Both the position numbers and the translations under genes were made by a program. The notes under the pieces were generated by a model. The model was not told where the DNA came from. It did no database searches and saw only the letters and a program-made list of their open reading frames with translations. A stretch of DNA of 64,000 nt from JABABV01 sp965222755. GTDB lineage: Bacteria; Bacillota_I; Bacilli_A; Mycoplasmatales; JABABV01. Of this stretch, positions 10,055 through 20,058 are shown piece by piece. Numbering within the stretch: the first letter of the stretch is position 1; the number at the start of each line of letters is the position of its first letter. The stretch lies in contig CBDCUK010000001.1 in NCBI GenBank assembly GCA_965222755.1, positions 434,001 to 498,000 on the forward strand, given 5' to 3'.

Positions 10055-11497
10055 TTAAAAATTATTGTAATTAATAATTTTAAAAGGTACTCTAATATTA
10101 TAATCAGGATCTCCAACTACATCAGAACCTCATACTTGGTAATTTTTTCCTGATACAACCTTAGTATTTGTGATTGGAAAAGAGTTATTTATTTGATTGG
10201 GATAAACATTTTTATCAACATCTGATCCAGGATAAAATAATGTTGAATCATTAGTAGTTCTTGGTCCAGAAGCATTATCGGTATTATTAATTGTGCTAAA
10301 TAATCCGGTTTGAGTTTCTCATGTAGATCCTGTTTTTGTTAAGTCAGATTTTATATTCATCATTCCCATATCATTGTAGTCATTTAAATTATTATCAGAT
10401 CCATAACTATAATAACTAGTGTGATTTGTATGTAAATTAGCTACATCTAAAACATCTTCAAAAATTGATGGCATAATAATCCCGTTGAATTCTATTTTAT
10501 TATGATTAGCGATAAAGCGTTTATTGAATCCGTTATTATTTTTAGTGTTTCATTGAATTGTTGGTTCTAAATATAAATGGGTTTTGATTTGACCATTAGT
10601 AGCTGGAGTTTTATTATATGATGCTATTGAAGCTGGTGAAAAATATAAAAATCCATCTGCTTTATTTTGATCATTAATAACACTCATAAAATATCTTTTA
10701 TCTTTATTTGTGTCTAAATCATAAGCATATTGGTTATCTTGGGCAGAAATATGGTACCCAGCAACACGATAATCATGATCAAAACCACCAACATATTTAT
10801 TATTTTTTAAAGTTAATTTTCCTGTATTATATGCAAAACTATTCTCTATTATACCTGTCGTAGTTGGACTAAATCCGCTAAATGTAATCGTCTTATAAAT
10901 ACCACTTAAATCATATGAAGAACCATTATTTTTCTGAGGTTTTCGACTATAGTATCTTAACGTAATTTTATTATTGCTATAAAGAGTTGTTTTTAAATTA
11001 TCAAATGCTGTTTTAAGCTCTGTGGCAGAATAAAAAATATTACTGTTTTTAGATTTATATTTCTTTTGATTAGGTGATTGTTGATTGTCTTTAACTATCT
11101 TAGTAATGCTTTGATTTAAAAATGTTAAATTAAGAGCATTACTATCAATTTGATTAGTCCCATCACTCATTATCAAACCAATATTTACTAATGGATTTAA
11201 TGCTGTTTGTAATTTTAACGCTACAGAATCACTTGTTGATTTATTCATCAAATGATAATTTCGATTCATTAAACCACTATAAGCATCATCGCCATAAGGA
11301 TTAATTACCATTTTATTTTGTGGTAAAATCGCATTTCAATCAAAATCATATTGATGATCATAGTTTGGTCATAATGGATTTACTTTGGGCGGGTTGCTAG
11401 TTTGGTGATGTTTTGGAAAATTAGTTAAAATAATTGTAGCAGAACTTCCTATTAACACCAATGCTAATCCACCAGATATTCATACTTTTTTCTTCAT
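10055..11497 (-). CDS. membrane-anchored extracellular protein of unknown function
   Basis: 480-aa protein beginning MKKKVWISGGLALVLIGSSA, an uncleaved signal anchor or signal peptide with no lipobox cysteine. The remainder is hydrophilic, Asn/Tyr/Thr-rich and presumably outside the cell. No family recognised. It lies 36 bases upstream of the MACPF-like gene on the same strand, so a shared transcript is likely. Its C-terminal 45 residues are homologous to the relic at 15310-15477 (matching F.I.N.K, Y..W and I.(V/I)PFK). Three TGA codons encode Trp. The RBS is weak. Confidence 0.75.
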
Positions 11498-11564
11498 TTA
11501 ACTCAACTCTTCTTTCTTGAAATAAATTTATAACTATGTATAAATGATATCATAAAAAAATAAA

Positions 11565-11600
11565 ACAAAAACTCTTGAAATAATGTTAAAGAGTTTTTGT
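11565..11600. terminator. bidirectional terminator hairpin
   Basis: Perfect 12-bp stem ACAAAAACTCTT / AAGAGTTTTTGT with 12-nt loop, T/A tracts on both sides. It terminates the 11633-12400 gene on the minus strand, so the 10055-11497 group must start from its own promoter. Confidence 0.85.
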
Positions 11601-11632
11601 TTTAGTATAAATATATTAAAATTAATCAATTT

Positions 11633-12400
11633 TTAAATATGATGTCATTGAAAATGAAAAGAATTAATTAATACTGAAAGATTTTGAAACCCAATTTCAT
11701 ATTTCTGCTGACTTTTACTATTACCATTAGGGGTAATATGTTTAGCGCTACAAGATACATTAGCAGATAAGTTAAATGCTATATTTCTTAAGTTTAATAG
11801 CGACGAATAATCATATTTTTTGTTATTTCCCTTAAGACTATTAGCTTTTAAATTTTTAATGATTTGTACTCCGACATTTTTTGGGTGCCGTGATTTGATA
11901 CCACTCCAGATTGATCCATGACCAGATCAATAAGTTACTACATTGAAATTATCATTATTATATTGACCATTATATATTAATAGTTTTGAATACATAGCAC
12001 ACTTTATATCACTATTTTTAATAGGACTGTTTAAATCATCATCAAAATTTGCAGATGATCAATGATCAGTTTTAGTATCATTTTGAAAAACGTCATTATA
12101 TTTTAAGTTGTATTGTAATCCAATAGTGAAATAATAATCTTCTGGATTTATATCTGTATTGCTATTTTTAGTTCAAGGCGTATTTTCAATTAATGTATTA
12201 CGAATTAGTGATAAATCTTTAACAGAAAAGCTATCGGATAAAGATTTAGTTATCGTTGAATTTAGTCTTTGATCTTTAAAAGAACTTTTTACGATATTAT
12301 TATTTTTGGTAAATGTTGGTGTTGCCACTTTAACTACTTCTTTCAACAATACTTGAAAGGCTCTAATTATTCCTGTAACAACATTATAATAATTTAACAT
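11633..12400 (-). CDS. family A member 2 (paralogue of 7229-8227), possibly 5' truncated
   Basis: 255 aa from the first ATG. Shares IRNTLIENTP, then YYFTIGLQ, W.S and the final WHHI with the 7229-8227 gene, so it belongs to the same unrecognised family. Unlike that gene it has no clear signal peptide: it starts MLNYYNVVTGIIRAFQ, and the region corresponding to its paralogue's first ~130 residues is shorter and different. No Shine-Dalgarno precedes the ATG; instead a strong terminator ends only four bases upstream. It may be a 5'-deleted copy or use a later start. Function unknown. Confidence 0.6.
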
Positions 12401-12403
12401 AAT

Positions 12404-12442
12404 AAAAAACCATCTATCTTAAAATATGATAGATGGTTTTTT
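12404..12442. terminator. strong terminator hairpin
   Basis: 15-bp stem AAAAAACCATCTATC / GATAGATGGTTTTTT with a 9-nt loop. On the minus strand it follows the small ORF 12466-12597 by 24 bases and precedes the ATG of the 11633-12400 gene by four bases. Confidence 0.9.
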
Positions 12443-12465
12443 ATCAAATTATTCTAGTGTCTCAA

Positions 12466-12597
12466 TTAGATTGAGTCGTTACTGTTATTGTTAATTTGGT
12501 CAATGTCTTGAAATTCTTTTTTGTTTTTAATTTTTCTGATTATAATAAAAGCAAATGCTGTTAGCATTTTTAATAATCTAACTGAAATACTGATCAT
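12466..12597 (-). CDS. small hydrophobic peptide (43 aa), unknown
   Basis: Short ORF starting MISISVRLLKMLTAFAFIII, then basic RKIKNKK and an acidic/Asn tail. The hydrophobic stretch (about 3-21) followed by positive charge suggests a single membrane helix. An excellent RBS (TAGGAG, eight bases before ATG) and a strong terminator 24 bases after the stop argue that it is a real transcription unit. Could be a membrane regulator or a type I toxin-like peptide; nothing in the sequence decides. Confidence 0.55.
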   Translation of the reverse strand: MISISVRLLKMLTAFAFIIIRKIKNKKEFQDIDQINNNSNDSI

Positions 12598-12746
12598 AAA
12601 TACACTCCTATTTTTAAATTAATAACTATCACTTATATCTTTTATGTCTCTAAATTATCACTATATTTAATAATATCATAAATTATCATTTTCAAAATTA
12701 ATAATTTATTATACAATTTATATAAATTAAAAAACGAGGTAATAAA

Positions 12747-13850
12747 ATGATTAATATAATTGGTAATGGTATTTTTTGTAATTTTTTTAATCACAAAAAA
12801 TATCAAAAAAGTCTAAATGATAAAACAACATTTTTAAGTTATTTAGAAAATGGTGGTATTCAATGAACTGACTCAAGGAATAATTTTATTAATAAATGTG
12901 AAAAAGATGGTTACCAAAATCCTGATAATAGTCATCGATTATTTTTTAAAAATAGTTTTTCAACGATGTATGTTAAACATATGATGTTTGGTAATAAAGA
13001 ACTAATCTTACCAAAGACTGTTGAAAAAGTATTACAAAAAGAACAAGATCAGTGAGTTTGAAAAATTGTTAAAATTACTAACCAAAAAATTAATTGATTT
13101 GAAAATAACGACTTCATTGTTATTGCTCTTAATAAAAGTCAAAACTTAGCTTATAAAATCAGTACAAAAATAGTTAGAGACTTTATATATTTTGATTATC
13201 AAAAAATAGCTTATCAACAAGTTTGCGAAACAGGAATCGAAATTAATGTAATCGAAAAAACTAAAATTATTAATTGAATTAAATATGCACTGTTAATTAT
13301 GAATACTGTTTATGAATTTTATAGGCATACTTATTTTCATAATTTAACTAATTATCAAAGTTTTCCTGCTACTTTACAAAAACAATGAAATAATTATCAA
13401 AGCAAATTTTTAAATTATCAAGATGCAATTTTTAGTTTTAATTATTTTCCTGAAGTTATCGGTCATTTAAATAACAACATTATTAATAATTATCAAGGTC
13501 ATAGCAAAATGATCCATGGTTATTTAAATCAACAAGAATTTGTTGATTTAAACATGCATAAAAATAGTTGATTAAGTAATTGTGTTGATTATCAATTACT
13601 TATTAATAAAATTAAAAATAGTCCTAGTGATGTTGTTGAAGTTAATTTATTTGCCCTTAATCCAAAACATGATCAACCGCTATTTTATAAAATAAATACG
13701 ACTATAATTACTAGTGGAAAAAAATTAATTATTAATTACTACTACTATCATAAATCTGAAATTCCAAAAATAAAAGCGTTAATTAATAAAGTTGGCATTA
13801 ATCTAAAAACTCTAAATTTCATTAACAGTAATCTTATTTGAAAAAGCTAA
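12747..13850 (+). CDS. hypothetical cytosolic protein (367 aa)
   Basis: Unrecognised protein beginning MINIIGNGIFCNFFNHKKYQ with no signal peptide or clear membrane segment. It is rich in Asn, Tyr, Lys and has about a dozen Trp, mostly TGA, which hides the gene under the standard code. RBS CGAGGTAA precedes the ATG. The end (INKVGINLKTL ... IWKS) is repeated as a relic at 15553-15633, showing a lost second copy. It is transcribed divergently from the small peptide at 12466-12597 and ends in a perfect terminator. Confidence 0.75.
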
Positions 13851-13907
13851 TTATTAATAATTAGCTTTTTTAATGCATTAATATTGTTTTAAAAATAACC
13901 AAAAGTT
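13836..13907 (+). repeat. 72-bp direct repeat, copy 1
   Basis: Identical at 71 of 72 positions to 15619-15690. It spans the last codons of the 12747-13850 gene, its terminator, and the last codons of a gene encoded on the opposite strand (TTTGGTTATTTT-stop), whose complete version is at 15672-16001. Confidence 0.95.
13841..13871. terminator. terminator hairpin
   Basis: AAAAAGCTAATTATT / AATAATTAGCTTTTTT, a long self-complementary stem overlapping the stop codon of the 12747-13850 gene. A second copy lies at 15624-15654 inside the duplicate repeat. Confidence 0.85.
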
Positions 13908-13981
13908 CTTAAATCATCATAGAAAAACTCATTATTAATAAATTAATTTATAATAGATCAAAGTCAATAATAACTTTAATT

Positions 13982-14584
13982 TTAATGTTCATTTGGAAAA
14001 TATTCTTTAATTGTTTTGATGTTTAAATTATCATTATTATATTCAACTGATATCCCAGGATTGAAACCATCTATTGTTTTATTGTATGTTAGATACGATA
14101 TATTAAATTTTGTAGGTAAAAGAACTTTTGATTTATCTTGTGAAATGATGGTTGTAGTAATACTTCAAATAAAGTCATCGCCTTTTGTTAAAACTTTATC
14201 AATGATTTTTTTGTTATCATTTTTTACTTCATTAAAAATATAAAGTGTTTGTGATTTTAAAAACAAATAGTCTGTTTTAGCATTACCAGTTAAATAATAA
14301 TAACCACTTAGTGTAATTGTAATTGCTCAATCTTGCATAATAGTTTGTTTTAAGTTAGGTGTTAAATTATCAACAGTTAAAGTAATTAAGTTTTTACTGT
14401 TACTCATGTTATCAATAGCTTTTTTATTATAATCATTAACATTTGTTTGAATAATCTTGTTAAAATCATTAATCAAAGTTTGTGTAGTGTCATTACTTTT
14501 ACCACAACTTGTTAAATTAAAACCTAGTCCAATTATCAAAATTACAAACGATGATTTTCAAATTTTATTAAAATACTTTATCAT
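13982..14584 (-). CDS. lipoprotein, tandem family B member 1
   Basis: 200-aa predicted lipoprotein. N-terminus MIKYFNKIWKSSFVILIIGL then FNLTSCGKS gives a lipobox with Cys at about residue 27. The mature part is Asn/Lys-rich and unrecognised. Downstream of, and paralogous to, 14605-15285: both share the K.F.KIWKS.FVILI.G.GFNLTSC leader and a similar central segment (ITGNFQLTGDA.. / ITLSGYYYLTGNA..). Gap of 20 bases, so probably one operon. The stretch 13908-13981 downstream holds no gene. Confidence 0.8.
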
Positions 14585-14604
14585 AATTTTCAATTCCTTT
14601 CTTT

Positions 14605-15285
14605 TTATTTTTCTACTTCATATAGTTTCATTTGTGCTAGATTTAAATTATCAAGAACGCTTTTAGTGTTTAAAATTTTATTATTACGATAGTCATAATA
14701 AAATGTTATTGGATAAAAGAAATTACCACTATGGGCAATATTGGAATTTTGAGTAAATGTATTAAACTTACCAAAAGAAATATTTATTTTTTCATAGAAA
14801 AATCCATGATTAAAATAACCGATTTTTGCAAATTGAGTTAATAGTTGATTATATTTTTTTTGTAAATCTTGGAAATCGTTAAATAATCTTAGCGGGTCAT
14901 TTTTTAAATTATTATAATCTTTTTGAGCATCCCCTGTTAATTGAAAGTTTCCCGTAATAAATCAGTTAAGCGATAAATCCATTAAGTTGATGCAATTATG
15001 AGATATATAATAATCAAAATTAATAGGATTATATTCTTCGCGTGTTCGTTCAGCGAAATCTCTAAGAACTAAAATGTTATTATGTTTATTAAAAGGTGAA
15101 AATGAATAAGAATTTCATTCGTTGATAGATTTTGTTTCATTATCATAAAAATTAACTAATAAATTTTTTGAGTCTTCTAATGAGTGATCTTGTTTATGGC
15201 TACAACTTGTTAAATTAAAACCTATCCCTGTTATTAAAATAACAAAAGCAGATTTTCATATTTTGCTAAAATGTTTTATTTTCAT
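14605..15285 (-). CDS. lipoprotein, tandem family B member 2
   Basis: 226-aa predicted lipoprotein starting MKIKHFSKIWKSAFVILITG then FNLTSCSHK (lipobox Cys about residue 28). Body is rich in Asn, Tyr and Phe with no recognised domain. The signal peptide region is nearly identical to the 13982-14584 gene while mature parts diverge, the usual pattern of duplicated and diversifying mollicute surface lipoproteins. In-frame TGA codons encode Trp (KIWKS, NEWNSY, LNWFI). Confidence 0.8.
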
Positions 15286-15309
15286 AAAATTTTATATACT
15301 CCTTATTTA

Positions 15310-15477
15310 TTAATTTTTAGTTTTAAATGGAAATAAAGGACTATCCATATTAGAAACTTTAAAAGGTATCATTATATCATTACTGTGAGATCCTATAAAT
15401 TCTTTACATCAAAGATAATTATTGTTATCAATTTTTATGTTTCGTATTTTAAATGTAGTTATACTATACAAATATAT
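15310..15477 (-). pseudogene. 3' relic of a 10055-11497-type gene
   Basis: About 55 codons open from a TAA near 15478 to a TAA at 15310. The translation contains FKIRNIKI, YLWCKEFIGS and DIMIPFKVSN, aligning with the C-terminus of the 10055-11497 product (ITNTKVVSG, YQVWGSDVVGD, NIRVPFKIIN). There is no start or upstream part. Remnant of a second copy of that gene. Confidence 0.7.
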
Positions 15478-15552
15478 TTAATCTTATCACATATGCAGAC
15501 TTAAAATATAATTAATTTTCTTGTAAACAAAAGTTTTATCTTTCGATGATGT

Positions 15553-15633
15553 CTATTTGATAAAGTTGGTTGTAATAGTAAAACTATCGATACTTTTAAT
15601 TTAATCAACACTCATAAAATTTGAAAAAGCTAA
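15553..15633 (+). pseudogene. 3' relic of a 12747-13850-type gene
   Basis: Reading in frame to the TAA at 15631 gives LFDKVGCNSKTIDTFN ... HKIWKS, aligned with INKVGINLKTLNFIN ... IWKS at the end of the 12747-13850 product. Only about 27 codons remain. The downstream 72 bp are near-identical to copy 1. Confidence 0.75.
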
Positions 15634-15690
15634 TTATTAATAATTAGCTTTTTCAATGCATTAATATTGTTTTAAAAATAACCAAAAGTT
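15619..15690 (+). repeat. 72-bp direct repeat, copy 2
   Basis: Second copy of 13836-13907, differing at one base in the terminator T run. Here the right end is the true 3' end of the membrane-protein gene 15672-16001, indicating this side is the original junction and copy 1 the derived one (inference). Confidence 0.95.
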
Positions 15691-16001
15691 ATTACAGGAA
15701 TTGCAATAGCGATGGCAAACGAACTCATTCATAATAGATTACGAAAATATCATGTTCCAACGTAAATACAACAAAAAGTAAATCCAGCAGTAATGATTGG
15801 TCCAAAAATTAAAGTATAAATCGTTCAAGAAATAATATACTCATTCTTAACGTGTGGTCAATGATGTTTGAAAGCAAAAGAAATTGATAATCAAAAAGCA
15901 CTATATATTAAAACTAATATATATTGGCTCGCAATAATTCATAAATGATGAAGTCAATTATTAAAAATATTATTATTGTAAATGTTCTTAGTAAATTTCA
16001 T
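15672..16001 (-). CDS. small integral membrane protein (109 aa)
   Basis: Unrecognised protein with about three hydrophobic segments: WIIASQYILVLIYSAFWLSI (about 20-40), the ISWTIYTLIFGPIITAGFTF region (56-76) and LLWMSSFAIAIAIPVITF (88-106). Seven or more Trp are encoded mostly by TGA. No clear RBS before the ATG. The gene is convergent with the relic 15553-15633 and shares its terminator. Confidence 0.65.
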
Positions 16002-16116
16002 ATTATAAATATAATAACATTTAAACTTCACTATTGTTTATTTTTATTTAATAAATTAGTTATAATTTTATTATAGAGAGAATAATAAGTAATAATAAAA
16101 ACAAGGTGGTATTAAT

Positions 16117-16890
16117 ATGAAAAAAATAAAAATCTTATTTAATAGTATCGGAATTTTAAGTATGGCTAGTGTTAGTTGCTTGACAATAACAAGTTGTGGA
16201 AAGAAAACGACAACTCCCAATACGATCAAGGAAACTTGAGCTGATTTTCTAAAATCAGCTCAAAATGAAACTATGAATAACATTATAAAAAGTTCATTAC
16301 CTACTAACTGATCTTTAACAGATCCTATTTTTGAAACTACAGCTGCAGTTGTTGTTGATAATAAAAGTATTACTCGAAGTTTTGGTGATGCTAAAATTTC
16401 TAGTAATTCATTAACTTCATTTACTTCAGATATTTCAACTTGAACAATTAAATATGATGAAAATGATAAAAATTCTAAATACGATATGACTCAATGAAAA
16501 AATAATGGTAGCATTACTTCTTGAGGATATGGTCCTTGATATAAAAATGTTCTTGATTATATAAATGCACAATGATTAATTCAACCAGGTTCAACAAGTC
16601 CAGCTACTGTTGGAAATTTTGTTGCCAGAGCTTTTTTCCCTTCAGGATCATATCAAAATTCAACTTGAAAAATTATCAGCAATAATGTTAGAAATTATAA
16701 TACAAAAGGTCACGGAACATTTACTAGAGTTTGTACTGCAACTCAAAAACCAGTAGGTTCACTTCCTGGAATAACAACCGATGGAAAAACTCATACTATT
16801 ACATTTATTTTAAAATATGATGATAATGGAGCATCACAAAATCCTGATCTTCATATAATAAATGATTGAACTGAAACTGTAAGTAAATAA
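16117..16890 (+). CDS. lipoprotein with W-x2-F module
   Basis: 257-aa predicted lipoprotein: MKKIKILFNSIGILSMASVS ... TITSCGKK gives the lipobox Cys at about residue 28. A module start ETWADFLKSAQNETMNNII follows. The rest carries many TGA-encoded Trp and ends DWTETVSK. Good RBS (AAGGTGG). First of four plus-strand lipoprotein genes; next start lies 17 bases after the stop, so co-transcribed with 16908-18443. Confidence 0.8.
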
Positions 16891-16907
16891 TAACCAAGAG
16901 GTAACTA

Positions 16908-18443
16908 ATGAAAAAGAAATTGAAAATAATCAAATCTAGTTTTATTGGATTAAGTACAATGATTCCAATAACAGCAATGCCTTTATTAGTCATTAGTTGC
17001 GGAAAGCACAATACTGATAAAAAGACTTTTGCTGATTTTAAAAAAGCGATCAATTCTGAGAGCGGTTTTAATATTGTTAAACATGCCAATCCGATTGCTC
17101 AAGATTGGGGAAAAATCGCTAGTACTGATTTAGTGAAAAGTAAGACAATTATTAATGGTTATCAAGTGACAATTGTTATTAATGCTATTAGTCTTAAACA
17201 AACAGCAGATTTTGAAATCACATATGTTTCTAATACTGCTTACAATGTTAATAATTGAAAATGCACTACTCAGCCCCACTCAACCGATAATCAATGACCC
17301 GAATTTCAAAAAGCAGCTGAAGCTGAAAGTCCATTTAACATTATTGGTAATGCCCATCCAATAGCGAATGGATGAGCTGATTTAGATGCAAAAGATGTTC
17401 ATAAAATTGGTAATCCTAAAATATCTGATAAAACAATTACAATCAACATACTATCAACTTCGAAAAATGAAGTTGCTGCATTTAACATTACTTATATAAC
17501 AGGGCAAGTTTATCAAGTTAGCGCTTGAAAATGTAGCATTCAACCATATCCAGCTATTTCTTGAAATCAGTTTAAAACTCAAGTTGAGAGTTTTAACAAA
17601 AATACTCTTTTTAATGGTTTCAAAAATGCTAATCCTGATAATAGTAATATTAATTTTAATTCAATGTTTGGTGTTTATCAACTAAATGCGGAAGCTAGCA
17701 CGATTACCGATAACCAAAAAGACACGATTACTTTTACAATGCATTTAGAAAAAGCAACTAATTTTGGTTATAATCTTGCAAACAAAAAAATCATTGCAAC
17801 TATTAAATACAGTGGTATTAATTATAGTGCTCATAATTGAGAAACAACAGATTACACTTTTGCTGATTTTAAAAACGAGGCTACAACAACAGTTCAGGAC
17901 CCTTCCTGAAAAAGTTATATTATTAAAGAAATTAATAATAGCAAAAAGACATCATGAACTGTCCAGGATTCTCAATGAGGAAATTTAGAACCAATGAGTA
18001 ATAATAGTGGTGTCCAATTAAGTATTAGTCATGGTCATTATTCTAATTTAGTGCTTAGTAATCCATTTACAATCAATCAAAATCATAAAGTTTCAGTTTT
18101 TGGAACTACTGCTTGATCTTTAGGATCAATCATTAATGATGGATGAACTAGATTTGAATATCAAGTTAATCAATGAGCTCAAAATAAGGGCAATATTAAA
18201 ATGATTGATGTTTTAAAACGCTTACAAAATAGTCCTAATTTTCCAATTTCTTGAAAAGATACGATCAATAATAGTATTTTTATTGCCACTCCAACTGCTG
18301 GCAAAGCACCTGATAAAATAAATGGAAAATTATATTATACTATTAAGTTAGGTGGGGCAATTACTGATAATAATAAATTTAATATTATAATTAGTAACCG
18401 CAATTTAAAAACATTAAACATTAATTTTTTTACAGCTGCTTAA
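16908..18443 (+). CDS. multi-module lipoprotein
   Basis: 511-aa predicted lipoprotein (MKKKLKIIKSSFIGLSTMIP ... VISCGKH, Cys about residue 31). The mature part repeats a roughly 90-residue module: TFADFKKAI...NPIAQDW...AYNVNNWKC (40-120), WPEFQKAAEAES...NPIANGW...SAWKC (125-210), and a third from WNQFKTQVESF to HNW (220-310), then TFADFKNEA and a distinct C-terminal region. Each module begins W/F-x2-F and ends in W, resembling a tandem beta-domain. Surface-exposed, probably host- or environment-facing; function unknown. Followed by a strong terminator. Confidence 0.8.
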
Positions 18444-18449
18444 AACTAA

Positions 18450-18483
18450 AAATCTAAGAACAATAATTATTATTCTTAGATTT
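18450..18483 (+). terminator. terminator of lipoprotein operon
   Basis: AAATCTAAGAA / TTCTTAGATTT 11-bp stem, 12-nt loop, T run. Ends the 16117-18443 transcript. The 150 bases to 18634 contain AT-rich promoter-like sequence but no gene. Confidence 0.85.
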
Positions 18484-18634
18484 TTAATTATTAAAATATG
18501 AAAAAGCATATCAAAAAAATAGAAAAACGCTAAATATATTTATCTTTTATATTTATATACCTTATAATTAATATATATATATGTATAATATTTAATTACT
18601 AATTATAATCCTAAAAAATAAGAGGTTGTAACTA

Positions 18635-20044
18635 ATGAAAAAAATATTTCTATCTATTCTTTTAATTATTGGTATTTGCACTCCAACATTAAGTTTAATT
18701 TCTTGTGGTAGTAAATCCCAACATAATAATTGAAATGATTTTAAAAATCAGGCTGAAAATGTCAGTGCTATTAATTTAAAAAGTTTATTAACTAATGATC
18801 AGTTGATTGATCATAATTGAAATCCAAATGATGCTCCAGAGTTTGGAGACAATGGTGTTCCGGCGCAATTTAATTCCAAACAAGAATTATCAGCTTTCAT
18901 AATTGATAGAAGTGCTGGATCAGAGCATGAAAATCCAATTAATTTTATTATTAAATATCAATCAAAAATTCCTTATAATTTACATAATTGAAAAGAAAAT
19001 GATCAAAATTGAGTAACTTTTAAACTTAATGCTATTGAAGTCACAGCTAATGATTTAATATCATTAGTAGGTCAAAAAGAATTAGAAAGATTTAATTGAA
19101 CTGATTCTGATAGTCCAATATTTAGCGAATCCGGAAAACCACATATTAAATATAATGGTGGTAATTCTATTAGTGCAATGATTGTTTCTAAAAATTTTGC
19201 TATTAGTAATGCTAAACCAATTAATTTTACTATTCAATATAAAAATATCACTTATAATTTAAATGATTGAACTTTTATAGGTGGCTCAACAAAAAAAGAA
19301 TGAGATGAGTTTAAAAACTCAGCTAAATCAGTAACACCTTTTATTTTACTAAATGAAATTAAAAATAAAAAAGATATCTGAAATAGTTTTAAATGATTTG
19401 GATCAGCAAGTGAAAACGTATGACAAATCACAGATGTTGCTGAATGAGATGTTTATGGTGGTATTGATAGTAATGATCCATATCAAGGTATGAATGGTAA
19501 TTTTGCAGTTAATGATGCCGATAGAACAATAACCGATATTATCTCAATTAAAGGCCAAGAAGGATTGAGTAGTGCTAATCCAATTAAATGTGAACTATTT
19601 GGAATGACTCATCTGCACTACGATATTAATCAATGACAATTTAGTCGTATTTTACAAAATCAATCAATTGCAAAATATCAATCTCTAATTAAACCAATTA
19701 AAAATTTAGTTGATATTGGCTTTCGTTTTATTAGTGATTGAGAAAAATTTGCTAAATTAAATTTTTCTGACGTTAATCGACAAATTAATTTAGATGATTG
19801 ATTAAAACATTATGCTGGTATTAAAGTTTATGATTTAGTATATGTTAAAATTTCAAATCCTTTTCACGACTTACCAGTTCCTTCTTCAGTAAATATGGAA
19901 TCAGAATATCATTATCCTGATGAAGGTAATGGTAGTTTAAAATATGTCCACTTTAATTTTACTAACAGTTCCAGATATATGAACAATGCAAAAACTTGTG
20001 TGATTGCTTTTAATTATATTTGAAACGCAAAAATAACATCATAA
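18635..20044 (+). CDS. module lipoprotein, paralogue of 20059-21480
   Basis: 469-aa predicted lipoprotein (MKKIFLSILLIIGICTPTLS then LISCGSK, Cys about residue 24). Modules: WNDFKNQAENV...LHNW, then a second domain, WTDSDSPIF...LNDW, WDEFKNSAKSV, and EWDVYGGIDSNDPYQGMNG. It shares the whole architecture with the next gene, notably EWDVYG followed by NDPY.GMNG and GLSSA.PIKC. Same D.PEWDVYG/GMNG-like segment (PEYDTFG..KYQGMDG) occurs in 51262-52419. RBS AGAGG. Next gene starts 14 bases after its stop. Confidence 0.8.
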
Positions 20045-20058
20045 AAAAGGAGTTAAAT

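Noticed and set aside
8270..11497. Insertion sequence or prophage around the secreted cluster
   Set aside because: I found no transposase, integrase, terminal inverted repeats or phage structural genes in the region.
17173..17988. Leu/Ile-rich ORFs within the 16908-18443 lipoprotein
   Set aside because: They are alternative frames of the multi-module lipoprotein, caused by its AT-rich codons; no signals of their own.
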